A DNA stretch of 64,000 nucleotides from Ophioderma brevispina (Eukaryota > Echinodermata > Ophiuroidea > Amphilepidida > Ophiodermatidae), in assembly GCA_023653785.1 (NCBI GenBank), contig JAMKCH010035169.1, positions 62,001 to 126,000 on the forward strand, read 5' to 3'. How positions within the stretch are numbered: position 1 is the first letter of the stretch; each line of letters starts with the position of its first letter. The notes beneath the pieces are model-generated. The model was not told the origin of the DNA. It did no database searches and was given only the letters and a program-made list of their open reading frames with translations. Below, in pieces: positions 12,101 to 21,400 of the stretch. A program made the translations under genes and the position numbers.

Positions 12101-15100
12101 GCCAGCATCCGTGCAACCCGATTTTGACGAAGAATAAATCATGGACACTGGTAATCCAAGCCAACAAGGGTAGATAATAATATTCCTTAGGATAAATGTA
12201 GCTGTAGTTATTCCGATCGTGTACTGATGATAAATGTGTCAGATTGATATTAAACATCCAGTGTTATACTTCTCTCCTACGACTACTACAAGTGTGTGTA
12301 TTTTTAGTGTGTACACAGAATACGGGGAACCTGTTGTCATGAGGGAATTACCATACTGGCGCACGCGAGTGGGCGGCTGATTGACAGGCATAATATCCAA
12401 TCAACGTAAGCGTTGCACGGTGCGTGGGAGTTGGCCAATTACAGACGGGTTGTTATGAGTGTTCAGCGATGAGAGAGTTGTCAGTCACGTGCATTCGGTA
12501 CCACGCGTGTACAATCATTGCTTATCATCAATTTTACCGCATTCTATGTGCAGGGGAACAAAGACCTTTTCACCTTTGGATCGGTGGTCGCGTGGCAGGT
12601 TTCCCTGAGGGAGAAAAAAACACTACTTTGAATAGAATTCCTTTCTCTATGCAGGTCCATATACCAAAGTCCAAACTCTTCCTTTTTTCTTTTGTTCAAT
12701 GTACTGACCTGGACAGCAGAGAGTTCAAAACAAAAAATCGTTCTCTTTCATACATTCTATTGAGGGAAAATACAGAACACAATGAATTTGGATTGTAGCC
12801 TGAATAAAAAAGGGAATAAAGGTTGATATCAAGTTTTACATTGTAGACAATTGATGGCAGGTAATTACATCAAAACCATCAATAATTTGTAGGTCTTTGT
12901 CAAATCAATGTCACATATATACACATATTTCATATATTTATCTTATTTTAAAACGTGTGCTCTGTTGTATTGTGATTATACCTGTATGTTGGGTGTTTAT
13001 CAATAAATGTTACCATTTGGTCAAACTAAAAAAAAAATGTCCAGCAAAACGGAATTTTAACCAATGCATTTTCAGCTATTTTCGATCCTAGACAACACTG
13101 TAAAAATCTTCTTTTGTTTATATTGACATATGATCTCGCTAGTCGCGTGCCATTATCTTTGCATTATCTTTTACTTATCTTAATGATGCACTCTGCCTAG
13201 GAGGGGGTCTATATTGGTCGCCATAACCATGAGTGACAGCTGCTTTTGGACAGGAGCTCTCTAATCAGCTGACCACAGACAGGCCTTGTGTAGGCCTGTT
13301 ACAGGTATAGAGTTGCCCAGAAGCACTATAGAACAACTTTGGCCGGGTCAGCGCAATTTGTGTGATGCATATACAATACATAAAAGCTTAATTCACAATT
13401 CCAAGTTTTATGAAAATATGGGTGCAAAATTACCCAATTAACCCTTATTTTAAACTCAGACTGTGTCGCATGCATACATTTCGGTCTTCAACAAACTTAT
13501 CACGCTCAGCTGTTGGATGAAACAAACAACCAAAACAACAAACAAACTAATTGACAATGCATAAGATCTCTCTAAACTATAGGCTATAAGGCAAATTAAA
13601 ATGTTTGCTACTACAAAAAACTTGCAATTACAAGGACGTGAATATTCACCCGACAGTCAGGCGAATAACCATTTCTCCATAGCATCCCTATGAGACCTAA
13701 CTCAAACCCATATATAGGCCATCATAACCCAAAACATGACCTAACCCAAACCCTTGCCTGCATGTGAACTATAGTTAAATAGACATATTGACTGGACTGA
13801 TGAACATTAAAGCTGCAGGTTGGGTTTCTGTAGGCCTATTTCCTTGCAAGAAATGCATGCACTATTTCTCTTTAATTAAAGACACTATCAGTGATTTGCT
13901 AAATCAGAAAATCGAAAAATTCATAAAAAATCAGATTTTTGCTTGTATGTAACAAGTATAGGTGTCCTAACATACCCTGCAAATGATAAGACCAGAAGCA
14001 ACCTAATAAGGACAAAATCGGACATTTTAGTCATTAGTGTCCGTTCGGACACTTACTACAACACGTAACTGAATGGAGATTCGTATCTTTGAACACTGCC
14101 GTTTTCTTTCTTTTTTGTCAATTTTTCGGTTGAAAGAAGTAACTTACAAGATTTCTACATACTTACCCTTCACTTTTAAGCTATTCCTGCAAATTTAAGG
14201 TATTTTGACTCATTCAAATAAATCACTGATAGTGTCTTTAACACTTTCATCTACTCTCTACTATAAAACAATAAACAACAAGGATTGCCGTCAAGTGAAC
14301 CACACAAAATGTTGTATATAGGTCAACGTGCATGTTTAAAAGTTTGATTAAATCGGTCTTATCATGGTCTTATATACACATACCATTTGCATATAGTTCG
14401 ACATTATATATATAATATGACATTATATATTTCCTATGCAGTATCACTGTCTTAATTATTTGAATTCCATTCATATTGAATTATCATCATGTTATAAACA
14501 TTTATCTAAATATCACATTTATCTTCTCATTGTAATACATTTTTTATAATTATTTAAAATTGTATTTTGCTGTAAAAAAAAAAAAAAAAAAAAACTTTGG
14601 CCGGGTCAGCGCAATTTGTGTGATGCATATACAATACATAAAAGCTTAATTCACAATTCCAAGTTTTATGAAAATATGGGTGCAAAATTACCCAATTAAC
14701 CCTTATTTTAAACTCAGACTGTGTCGCATGCATACATTTCGGTCTTCAACAAACTTATCACGCTCAGCTGTTGGATGAAACAAACAACCAAAACAACAAA
14801 CAAACTAATTGACAATGCATAAGATCTCTCTAAACTATAGGCTATAAGGCAAATTAAAATGTTTGCTACTACAAAAAACTTGCAATTACAAGGACGTGAA
14901 TATTCACCCGACAGTCAGGAATAACCATTTCTCCATAGCATCCCTATGAGACCTAACTCAAACCCATATATAGGCCATCATAACCCAAAACATGACCTAA
15001 CCCAAACCCTTGCCTGCATGTGAACTATAGTTAAATAGACATATTGACTGGACTGATGCATATTAAAGCTGCAGGTTGGGTTTCTGTAGCTATAGGCCTA

Positions 15101-15717
15101 TTTCCTTGCAAGAAATGCATGCACTATTTCTCTTTAATTAACACTTTCCTCTACTCTCTACTATAAAACAATAAACAACAAGGATTGCCGTCAAGTGAAC
15201 CACACAAAATGTTGTATATAGGTCAACGTGCATGTTTAAAAGTTTGATTAAATCGGTCTTATCATGGTCTTATATACACATACCATTTGCATATAGTTCG
15301 CCTGGCATGCAACCCTGAATAAAAGTGTTTTTCAATGTCCCGAGTTTCCCTACCTACAGGCTTTTCTCTCCCTCCCTGCATGGTTTCGTTCATCTTTATC
15401 TGCTAAACAGAATGTATAACTCTTAAAAGTAAATTTAATGTAAGCCTTAACTCTCAGAAGAGCACCGTGTAAAATGATAATGGAACACATAGAAAACCAC
15501 TTTAATTTTCTTAAAAAGAATCTTGTATATTGAAAAAAGTAAAGAGCAAAAAGATGAAGGACAATTTCAAGAATTGTGTGGCATATTTTCCCCTTCTGTC
15601 CTACCTTCGCCATGGTGGCCGCGTCCACCCCCACCCCGCCCATCTGTCGTGTGAATAGACGACTTGTGCCTTCTTCTGCATGGTGTCCCTCCCATGCTGT
15701 CTACTTTTAATTGTGCA
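1..15717 (-). CDS. KSR: KSR-like pseudokinase scaffold gene, partial, split over at least eight exon positions
   Basis: KSR proteins are scaffolds of the RAS-RAF-MEK-ERK cascade. They bind membrane lipids through a C1 finger, and bind RAF and MEK through a kinase-like domain. Read on the minus strand, the exons here give a C1 finger of KSR spacing, a long Ser/Pro-rich linker and a KSR-type N-lobe whose landmark is RHENIALFMGAC (human KSR has RHENVVLFMGAC). RAF was considered, but RAF has RHVNILLFMGY and a different C1 spacing. Splice phases agree at every proposed junction: F ends phase 1 and E begins with two completing bases; E ends phase 2 and D begins with one; D ends phase 2 and C begins with one; C copies 2 and 3 end phase 1 and the linker exon begins with two; the linker ends phase 1 and the N-lobe exon from 2320 begins with two. 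The kinase C-lobe and 3' end are outside the window on the left. The N-terminal CA1/SAM-like part was not found. Family assignment is firm; exact exon ends are inferred by eye. Confidence 0.85.
1114..1210 (-). CDS. KSR: KSR exon: helix D/E region of the pseudokinase
   Basis: A 97-bp exon with acceptor TTTTCTACAG (1211-1220) and donor CAG|GTAAAAA (1107-1116). Its first base completes a Cys codon begun by the previous exon. The 32 following codons include LFHQVHMKQSRLPINSKVHI and end ARQIAQ, matching the KSR stretch TLHSFV...LDINKTRQIAQ. It ends in phase 0, and the next exon (1-138) begins in phase 0 with GVGYLHAR, as in Drosophila KSR (IAQGMGYLHAR). The exon is too small to be seen as a start-to-stop reading frame and was found by alignment to the family. 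Confidence 0.8.
2059..2320 (-). CDS. KSR: KSR exon: pseudokinase N-lobe
   Basis: The donor is ACGTG|GTGAGT at 2053-2060. Two acceptors fit the 5' end: one placing the first base at 2325 (AAATAG) and one at 2320 (GTGAAG). Only the second joins in frame to the linker exon, so 2320 is preferred. The protein runs VQTAKEAVKEWAIPHTDLKY, then a degenerate glycine loop (RAGRNSATYRGNWHG), then GEVLIHTRN, where the beta3 lysine of VAIK is histidine (human KSR has arginine). Helix C and beta4 follow: EEFLEEVSLLSMIRHENIAL then FMGACIDRPNLAVVT. The EW-IP opening and RHEN..LFMGAC block are KSR signatures. This helix C/beta4 region corresponds to the RAF-dimer face in relatives and is the best conserved part here. 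Confidence 0.87.
2460..3030. repeat. TGTTTAG / GTGGTGCAAAT repeat cluster
   Basis: GTGGTGCAAAT or a near copy occurs at about 2472, 2662, 2819 and 2981 in the same orientation, with many TGTTTAG and CTAAACA words in both orientations between them. A related block in the opposite orientation is at 19,815-20,000 (TTTGCACCACGTTCTAAACAC), and shorter traces occur near 60,305-60,370 and 61,680-61,750. This looks like a dispersed element family with internal inverted words. I could not define termini. Confidence 0.55.
4020..4690. promoter_or_regulatory. CpG-richer intronic stretch with a consensus CRE
   Basis: The sequence TGACGTCA (a full palindromic CRE/ATF site) lies at about 4583-4590, followed at once by TCGGCGCGC. 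CG dinucleotides are frequent between 4,070 and 4,690 in otherwise AT-rich intron. It could be an internal promoter or enhancer for a short transcript that starts before the pseudokinase exons. This is inferred from composition and one motif only. Confidence 0.25.
5540..6313 (-). CDS. KSR: KSR exon: Ser/Pro/Arg-rich linker between the C1 finger and kinase domain
   Basis: The exon has 774 bp between acceptor ATATTCACAG (6314-6323) and donor GATG|GTAAGA (5534-5543). It encodes about 258 residues starting ESAGNTPQRRSPTQRS and ending FKED. The composition is disordered: Ser, Pro, Arg and His rich, a His cluster (HHRHQHHHQR), about nine SP/TP sites, and basophilic Ser sites such as RRIPS and RRPS. 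The KSR linker (CA4) is a target of MAPK feedback phosphorylation and 14-3-3 binding in relatives. I see no FxFP ERK-docking motif. The reading frame continues past the donor as intron read-through, and the first residues of the apparent frame upstream of 6313 are also intronic. The length is similar to the linker of vertebrate KSR. Confidence 0.85.
6314..8096. other. KSR intron, mostly unremarkable
   Basis: No exon recognised. A small GC-rich patch at 7,630-7,720 contains GGCGCGCCGG and an open minus-strand frame with an ATG (MSSGGMHDSN...). It is not supported by homology. A short CAT microsatellite lies near 7,043-7,062. Confidence 0.5.
8161..8500. mobile_element. MITE, TAAAGGTGCAACGAGAG family, copy in KSR intron
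   Basis: The ends TAAAGGCTTTGCAACGAGAG and ATCTCGTTACACCTG are inverted repeats of one another with a few changes. The internal words CCCCATC-GAAAGGATTAAG and GAGAAATGTTTCTTTGGTAC are shared with the copy at 40,419-40,753. No coding potential, so non-autonomous. Superfamily not assigned; a TA target duplication is possible. Confidence 0.65.
8634..8709 (-). CDS. KSR: C1-domain exon C, copy 1 (76 bp, frame-altered)
   Basis: The second half of the C1 zinc finger: FKCHRKCARNAPALC followed by ILKAHEHTSK. It supplies four late zinc-binding positions (C-x4-H-x2-C-x7-C, the first Cys being in exon D). This copy is one base shorter than copies 2 and 3 near its 3' end (CATACTTCC here, CATAACTTCC there) and has an AAG acceptor where they have CAG. 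It ends in phase 0. Joined directly to the linker exon at 6313, it would read the wrong frame and meet a stop after 20 codons. Unless a small exon lies between 6.4 and 8.6 kb, this copy cannot make full-length protein, although it is the copy nearest to the linker exon. Confidence 0.65.
9355..9441 (-). CDS. KSR: C1-domain exon D, copy 1
   Basis: An 87-bp exon, acceptor TTTATGCAG (9442-9450), donor TGTCG|GTAAGA. After one completing base it reads YSRKILTTNR, then CDYCKKTMFLVALRCKDC, then two bases of an Arg codon. The first two Cys pairs of the C1 finger are here. With the His at the end of exon E, the spacing is H-x11-C-x2-C-x10-C-x2-C, close to human KSR (H-x11-C-x2-C-x9-C-x2-C). The exon is identical in the three copies as far as I can read. 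Confidence 0.75.
9616..9635. repeat. A20 run at the junction of C1 segment copies 1 and 2
   Basis: Twenty A residues lie exactly between the end of copy 1 (GCAGACAT) and the start of copy 2 (CTCCACTAAAAC). Confidence 0.9.
9824..9900 (-). CDS. KSR: C1-domain exon C, copy 2 (77 bp, in frame with the linker)
   Basis: Encodes FKCHRKCARNAPALC then ILKAHEHNFQ, and ends with one base of a Glu codon that the linker exon completes, giving NFQ-ESAGNTP. The acceptor is TTTCTTTCAG|G, stronger than in copy 1; the donor is GTCAGT. It is identical to copy 3. Confidence 0.75.
10519..10605 (-). CDS. KSR: C1-domain exon D, copy 2
   Basis: Same 87-bp exon, splice sites and phase as at 9355-9441. It lies 1,164 bp away, matching the duplication period. 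Splicing exon C copy 3 into this exon would break the frame (1 + 1 bases) and give a stop after six codons, so serial inclusion of two C1 pairs is not possible without another exon. Confidence 0.72.
10780..10799. repeat. A20 run at the junction of C1 segment copies 2 and 3
   Basis: Same length and position relative to the unit as the run at 9,616-9,635. Confidence 0.9.
10988..11064 (-). CDS. KSR: C1-domain exon C, copy 3 (77 bp, in frame with the linker)
   Basis: Identical to copy 2, offset by 1,164 bp, with the same CAG acceptor and GTCAGT donor. Together with exon D copy 3 it is the C1 pair nearest to upstream exon E. Confidence 0.75.
11682..11768 (-). CDS. KSR: C1-domain exon D, copy 3
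   Basis: Same sequence, splice sites and phase as the other two exon D copies. Exon E at 12,024 ends in phase 2 and this exon supplies the one missing base, giving AKH-C-YSRKILTTNRCDYC. It is the first exon D met by a transcript coming from exon E. Confidence 0.77.
12024..12147 (-). CDS. KSR: KSR exon E: lead-in to the C1 finger with its first zinc-binding His
   Basis: A 124-bp exon with donor CATTG|GTATGTTTGAG (12,013-12,024) and a likely acceptor ATTACCAG (12,148-12,155). In the frame set by exon D it reads VSMIYSSSKSGCTDAGINMQ, then PGELACIMDFLAKNILLRAK, then H and two bases of Cys. The His corresponds to the first ligand of the C1 domain (human KSR VTHRFSTKSWLS; here AKHCYSRKILTT). Phases match at both ends: two completing bases at the start, two left over at the end. 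The acceptor has a weak polypyrimidine tract, so the 5' boundary is less certain than the 3' one. Confidence 0.65.
12330..12520. promoter_or_regulatory. CpG-richer stretch with CCAAT-type and E-box words
   Basis: Intron sequence between exons E and F with several CG dinucleotides, ATTGGAT/ATTGGCC-like CCAAT words in context, and TCACGTG near 12,484. It could be an internal promoter. No initiator or TATA can be assigned. Confidence 0.2.
13335..14400. repeat. Segmental duplicate, copy A (with MITE insertion)
   Basis: Begins AACTTTGGCCGGGTCAGCGC and ends CATATAGTTCG. About 704 bp of it matches 14,593-15,300 with only a few small differences. The extra length is the 358-bp MITE plus one TTAA at 13,876-14,241. 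Confidence 0.95.
13880..14237. mobile_element. piggyBac-like MITE with TTAA target duplication, copy 1
   Basis: 358 bp with terminal inverted repeats AGACACTATCAGTGATTT and AAATCACTGATAGTGTCT, flanked by TTAA at 13,876-13,879 and 14,238-14,241. The sister duplicate at 14,593-15,300 has the uninterrupted site (CTTTAA-TTAA-CACTTTC near 15,130-15,145), which shows insertion and target duplication directly. The centre holds GTGTCCG-TT-CGGACAC, a short hairpin. TTAA duplication is the hallmark of the piggyBac superfamily. No open frame, so non-autonomous. A second copy is at 61,315-61,671. Confidence 0.92.
14574..14594. repeat. Poly-A run before segmental duplicate copy B
   Basis: About 21 A residues end a 173-bp AT-rich unique segment (14,401-14,573) and abut the start of copy B. 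Confidence 0.9.
14593..15300. repeat. Segmental duplicate, copy B (empty MITE site)
   Basis: Direct copy of 13,335-14,400 without the MITE. Small differences include CAGGAATAACC against CAGGCGAATAACC, and an extra CTATAG near 15,092. It is followed by unrelated sequence from 15,301. Confidence 0.95.
15605..15717 (-). CDS. Candidate KSR exon F, Gly/Arg/His-rich
   Basis: A GC-rich island in AT-rich sequence with donor GGCGAAG|GTAGGA (15,599-15,611). A plausible branch point (CTAAC) and an acceptor (GATGAG or AAAAG) lie near 15,704-15,740. In the only frame whose phase fits exon E it reads AQLKVDSMGGTPCRRRHKSS then IHTTDGRGGGGRGHHGE, and ends in phase 1 as needed. KSR relatives have a TP..RRH-type basic segment upstream of the C1 finger (human TPPTTPQLRRHTK). 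The same stretch holds GCCACCATGG, a perfect vertebrate-style Kozak start, in another frame just before the donor (M-A-K), so it could instead be a first coding exon of another transcript. The phase fit favours a KSR exon; the identity is an inference. Confidence 0.4.
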
Positions 15718-15925
15718 CTCATCAATAAAACAATGGTTAGTTTATCAAGGAAAGGCGAGAGTGCACGCGTCTATTTATCTTCATATGCAAGATCACAAGA
15801 AATCACTGGCACTTGAAAGTGTTGGTGATTGTCTTATCTTCACACCCGCAATGTAAATGTTCCTTAAAATAACGGTGTTTTAACTGGCAGCTGGGACTCA
15901 CAACAGTTAAAACGACGTTTTTTTA

Positions 15926-15985
15926 CAGTGATTTGCACGTTTTGAGTCCTTTTTTACAATGATTTGCACGTTTTGAGTCCCGGCT
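15926..15985. repeat. Short tandem duplicate TGATTTGCACGTTTTGAGTCC
   Basis: Two copies of a ~33-bp unit (A-A/G-TGATTTGCACGTTTTGAGTCC), framed by AAAACGACGTTTT on both sides (15,908 and 15,992). Confidence 0.6.
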
Positions 15986-16020
15986 GATGGTTAAAACGAC
16001 GTTTTAAGACCATTTTTAAC

Positions 16021-16312
16021 AGTGCGTCAGCGCGCAGCGGTCCCCGGGTTTCACGGTCACCTGGCTTTTTTTTAAAGCACTACTTGTTTGAAACCCGTTT
16101 TTCGCGATTAACCGGCTTGTGGGGCGCATATCAGCTAGACCTATACCGAACTTGATCTGGCCCGTCCAAGCTACATCCCACCGTCCACCAAGTTTCGTGA
16201 CCGTACGACCTCCGGCCTCCGAGAAAAAGGGCGGGCGGGCGGACAGACAGACAGACAGACACACAGACAGACAGACCGTCAGATACACGTGGCCTATTAT
16301 AATATAGATAAA
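16021..16312 (+). mobile_element. SINE-like or RTE-tail repeat ending in a GACA tract
   Basis: GC-rich block (GCGTCAGCGCGCAGCGG start, CGTGACCGTACGACCTCCGG inside) that leads into GGGCGGGCGGGCGGACAGAC repeats and TATTATAATATAGATA. This architecture of a conserved body plus a CAGA/GACA tail and a short AT terminator is common among dispersed retroposons of marine invertebrates. Family not assigned. Confidence 0.45.
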
Positions 16313-16774
16313 GCTTTGGCTTTTATAGATAAAACAAATGCCGGACACGAAGAAGCAACAACATTTCATTTCATTTTATTCAGTACTCATCAATGATATT
16401 ACAGTGTATATTGCACATATATGACATTAGAAGCAAAATATATACATATAAATCATTGTAAAAACATCAGATCAGAATTAAATCGGCAAGAATTGACTGA
16501 GGATTGATATAGGTCTACAACCAGAAATTGAGTAGGCCTACTAAGGATAACCCAAAAAGCCTTTGTATAAACAAAAAGCTTAATTCCATTGGGGTCCTTA
16601 TGCAGTTAGAAGACATAAAATATATAAATAAATTTACAATGTATAAAATATAAATTTTAACATAATAACAATTAATTCTCTTTAAACTATGTGCACCACC
16701 TGTTTGCAAAGATCATTGCACATCAGCTCTACATCTAAGCGCTTTCACTCTCATAACAGCCACGCTCACTCTCA

Positions 16775-16832
16775 CAAATCACTCACTCACTCATGCTCAC
16801 TCACTCACTCACTCACTCACTCACTCACTCAG
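16775..16832. repeat. (CACT)n microsatellite
   Basis: CACTCACTCACTCACT run with two interruptions. Confidence 0.9.
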
Positions 16833-18149
16833 CGTGCACTTAACTAATAAAATTGATGATATATGATCATCCGATTATCATTCATATGCGTATCGCCCCG
16901 GCTCCTTGACTTCTGTGCAAGCTATGGCACTGGTGAAGAAAAAAAACATGAATGCATTTCGAAAGGTGGCTCTTTCATTTTAATTGCCATTTTAACAGTT
17001 CAAAAGATCCATATTGCATTGTCCCGGCTTTTAAAATGCGACTACACGGGCAAAAACAAATGAATTTGAACAAAATGAAAAATGACCACATGCATGTTAA
17101 AGACATGTTTTCATTCTATTAAACATTTAGCAAGTCACTGTAAATTTTATGTACATACGTCATTTCAGGAATGCCGTCTACGTCTTACGAATTCTATCTA
17201 ATTATGCTGTATGTATTACATTAAACATATGTTGTATAACATTTTTGGTTTTTTGGGTGTGCTACAAACTCTACCACCTTAATAATAATCGAATTAATAG
17301 GTGCATGATAGCAAATATGAACATTGGCAATGTAAATAATGATATTGTCAATTGCAACGCAACGGCGCGAAATTACATAGTGCAGAATGTCGAATGTTCA
17401 TATTTCACCCCTTTTCAGAAACCTCGTCTGTAGTCTAGACGTGTATCTATAAGAATGAACTAACAATTCATCATAATACATTTATTCTCCAATATACCCT
17501 GTCACGATCAACCATTAACCGTATTTATATCACTACATGCATATCTCTCGTTTAAAGGAATTCAAACACAACTGCGTTTTATCTAACGTGTTTTGCGTAA
17601 CCAAAAGTCCATTTCGAAGGGGTATTTGCTTGATGACATTCTGTGTAGTCTTTACGTGGGGGTCCGACCCTCCAAAATAAACTTAACGTAGCCTTCAACA
17701 CCCCATTATGGTGTCCCCGCCCAAACATCCCCCACTTTTCACTACCTTTCTTACACATTTATTTGTTTTATATACTTTTAAATCAAGTTTCCACCACAAA
17801 TAAATTTTGCTAAAGACCCACTACACACTATATAGGCTCTGACCCTAAAATGCAACTGTAACCCCCGAACCCTAGCTCTAACCCCGAACCCTAACTATAA
17901 CCTTGACCCTATATAGCAGTAAATAATGTTGTACATCTTTATGATTGTGTAAATGCCCTATAAGCTAGTTATATATGTTGACATGAAGAATGTAAAACCC
18001 ATACCTATTTTAACCCTTTTCTTCGGTCGAGTAGAGTCGGCAGAACACATATTTTTTTTAAAATAAATTTTGCTAAAAATTCGGCATGTTACCAAGGCCA
18101 CTTATTGAAATTAGCAGGTACAACGCATTAAATATCAAGAGCGAAATCT
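16833..18149. other. No gene seen; AT-rich with degenerate telomere-like words
   Basis: Between 17,835 and 17,920 the words GAACCCTA, CTAACCCC and ACCCTAAC recur imperfectly. Similar TTAGGGTTA words are at 63,430-63,470. They are too few and too imperfect for a telomeric array. No coding signal elsewhere. Confidence 0.5.
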
Positions 18150-18164
18150 TACTTTGAAATCTGA

Positions 18165-18428
18165 CTCTCTTGAAAGAGTGAAAATTGAGTGAAATTCACT
18201 TTGAAAAGAAGTGAAGTTCACGCTTAAAGGAGTAAAATTAGAATCTAGTCTATTCTATTTTCACTCTTGAAAGAATGTTACACTCTTTACACTGCGATTC
18301 ACACTGAAAATAGCTAACTTCCACTCTTGAAATAGTGAAATAGACTGAAAATAACAATTTTCACTCTTGGAAGAGTAAAATTACAATCACTTTCAATGGA
18401 AGTAAAATTTCACTCCTTCAGAGAGTAC
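18165..18428. repeat. CTCTTGAAAGAGTGAAA inverted-word repeat cluster
   Basis: Several copies in both orientations of a short palindromic word (ACTCTTGAAAGAGTGAAA, TTTCACTCTTGGAAGAGT, TTTCACTCCTTCAGAGAGT). Related words occur near 59,000-59,040 (TTTTCAAAGAGTGGA). It may be a relic of a foldback-type element. Confidence 0.55.
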
Positions 18429-21400
18429 TATTATACATATTTTTAAAAAATTACTTATGGGTAGAAATATACCAATGTTTATAGTAATATTTATGTTTCA
18501 TTCAAGAGAAATGTTCATCATGTCTAGCGGAAAAGAAAAAAAAAGTGGAAAATAATATCGGGAATTACGTGTAATTATCGCAACATCAAGATGAAACTGC
18601 TAACAATGATTGGCCGCGACCTGCTGATATGTAAGTTGCAACTAACTTTTAATTCTCACCGCCCACTTAAACCAATTAAGGGTCAAATTAAGGAGTGTGT
18701 TACTGGATAAATGCGATAGGATTTTGTATCAGTTTTAAAGGAAGCCGGCTAAGCGATTAATTATTTAATAATGTAACAGATTATATGTGCCTTACTTTAA
18801 ATGTAAAGACGGTACCGACCATGTATATTTTGTTAAATGTGTACGATATTTTGTTACGAATAAGATGCGTTTGTGTGATGATGAACTTCAATTTTTTTCT
18901 TGTTTATTTATTTATTTTATATTGATTTATTAAAACTTCTTTTGCCTGGGTATATAACAAAAATGTGAACACTGCTTTCCAGTTTGGCCCAGGGGTCAAA
19001 CGTAAAAGTACAATACAAAATTTGAAAAGACACAGATTACACATAGTTAAAAAACATACTTATGGGATGAAAAACTATGGAATTAAAAGCTAGGCAGAAT
19101 ATATAAAAATATAAACCAACATCACAAGGAAATACAAATTGCACAATAGCCAATAGTGTGATGTGACACAGACAACTGCAAGTAGTTATTTCTTTTTGCA
19201 CGACTTTTTAAACCCTTTCCCATTAATTTTTTCACATGGTATTGTAAGCTATAGCCCTTTTTAAAAACATTTTGATTACCAAAAATGTTTTTTTGCGATA
19301 CTTCCATACATAAAAATCTGGTTTGAAAGGCAAGTGACGTATCTAACCATTAAGTTCCAGAAGGTATAATTTTTTTGAAGATTCAAGTCACTCAATTCAA
19401 GTGCCACCCTCCGTATCACAATTTCGACTCATCCTAAAACTTCATATTTTAACACTTGAACCAAAAGCGTATTAAATAATCGCTTAATGTAAGGGAGGAG
19501 ACATAACATTCCGGCCGAGGATGTAAAACTACTTTAAAATTTGATAACAAACAGTAATTTCACGCTTTCGTGGACCAGTCAATTTTTTGTTTTTTTTTTT
19601 CATTAGGCCCGCGGAATTCATTACCAGTTAATCGTTACATCATCCACCTGTTGATCTATGTATAATTTTCTAGTGGTTTTACAAAAGTAACACAAGGAAG
19701 CCAATGTAACAAGATACGAGTGTTGTTTGGTACTTAAAAATACGTGGGAGCTTGAACCGCCTTATATTTTTAAATGGTCTCATAAGAACAAGTACAATGC
19801 AAAAACAGGCTTAGAAAAATTAAACACTTTTCTCTAAACACTATTTTGCACCACGTTCTAAACACTTTGAAATGTTCGGTTTAATAAGTAAACACTTATA
19901 TTCAAACATGGTTCACATCTAAACATGTTTAGGGATTGACATTAGGTGTTTATACATTTATGCCAAGTGTTTAGGAATTCAACATGTTCCCTCCTGTCCA
20001 CCCACCTCCTTGCCCCACGTTTATAACCACTGTTTTTGCAGTGTCTAATATCAGCGCACACAGCATACGGCAACCAAGCGTCGTACTCGCCGAGCTTCGA
20101 CCAGGTCGCTTGAGTCGCTTCCTAATGAGGCGTACACTATTATAGGTTAGGGTAATGCAAAATACAAGGTGAATGATATAAAATTAGTTTCATTTTGTGA
20201 AGTGTGCGTGGGTAAATCGTATTATTAAAACTTACTCACAGTCCAAAATGTCCTTTGAAGTTGAACTAAATCCAGGGTTTCCACCCACAGTTAAAATATA
20301 TCACCTCGCGCTGCGCGCGCATATACGATAAGCAGATTTTGTGCGGCAAGGCCAAAAAACGAGATTCGCACGTTTAGCAATTTTTGTAATGTGAGAAAAA
20401 AAAATACTATAATCTGCAAGGTTTAAGCGACGGGAATTGGCCATGACGACTGAAGTGAAAGACCTGGAAAATTTGATTTTTAAATTTTAAAACGTTTTTG
20501 TACAAAAAAAGGCTTGTAGTTTTCTTGGAACTTGAACAGACTCGCTGCTGCAATCCCTTCCCCACCGCGGCGCATACACTAAAAATTATTTTCAAAGGCA
20601 ATTAAACAAGAAAAATTGATCAAAAATGTCCCTGTATTGTTTTTTTTTCAGAGTGAAAAAAGGATTACAGTCAACTCATATCATCATCTCCATAATTAAG
20701 AGTGCCACCCAACCATCTCCAATAAATTGCTTTTAAAAAAATTATTGTAGTGCATGACATTCTTTGGAGGACATTTCTGACTCTTATAAATAGAAAACTT
20801 AAAAAAAATAAGAAATCGTGTGCTCGGCCTGACGACACGATCCAAGGCACAGGATCCTTAAGACAGGCTTCCAAAAAGTTATTTCTATAATGGGACAAAA
20901 CGTGAATCAGAACATGTCTTAAATCGGTTGGTGGCAGGAGATATAGTCCTACCGGGCTCATAGTCGGAACAATGGTGAACAATAGGGCAAGCGATTCAGT
21001 TGACTCATCACGCAACATTAGTTTCCACGCTGTATTCCGTTGTCTTTATGGAGCCCGGGACTATGATACCGCCGGACTATGATTACTTTCACACCGGCTT
21101 TAATTGCAATGTCTTACAGTCTCGCGGGAGGGAGTCTTGCAAAGAGATGGAACTAGATGCGTCTCAAACGACTGCACGGGATGTGTCACAGTATTGTCTC
21201 TAAAATTCAAGACACTATGCTACCGGCCGCATGGTCTATACACCTGTCCCACTAGACACTAAAACAATGCATGTTATTTAGTCACAACCAAAAACTAAGT
21301 TACAGTTTGAAAAAATTTAAATTCAAATCTCATTAATAAACTTAAGGTGCGTAAAAGTTTTATTTAAGAAGGTCACCTTCTGCGTATCGAGTCCTTGCTT

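Noticed and set aside
16775..16832. Regular repeats considered as a CRISPR array
   Set aside because: A simple (CACT)n microsatellite without spacers, in a eukaryotic genome.
17835..17920. Telomere-like CCCTAA words
   Set aside because: Imperfect, irregularly spaced and few; ordinary degenerate sequence in such genomes.
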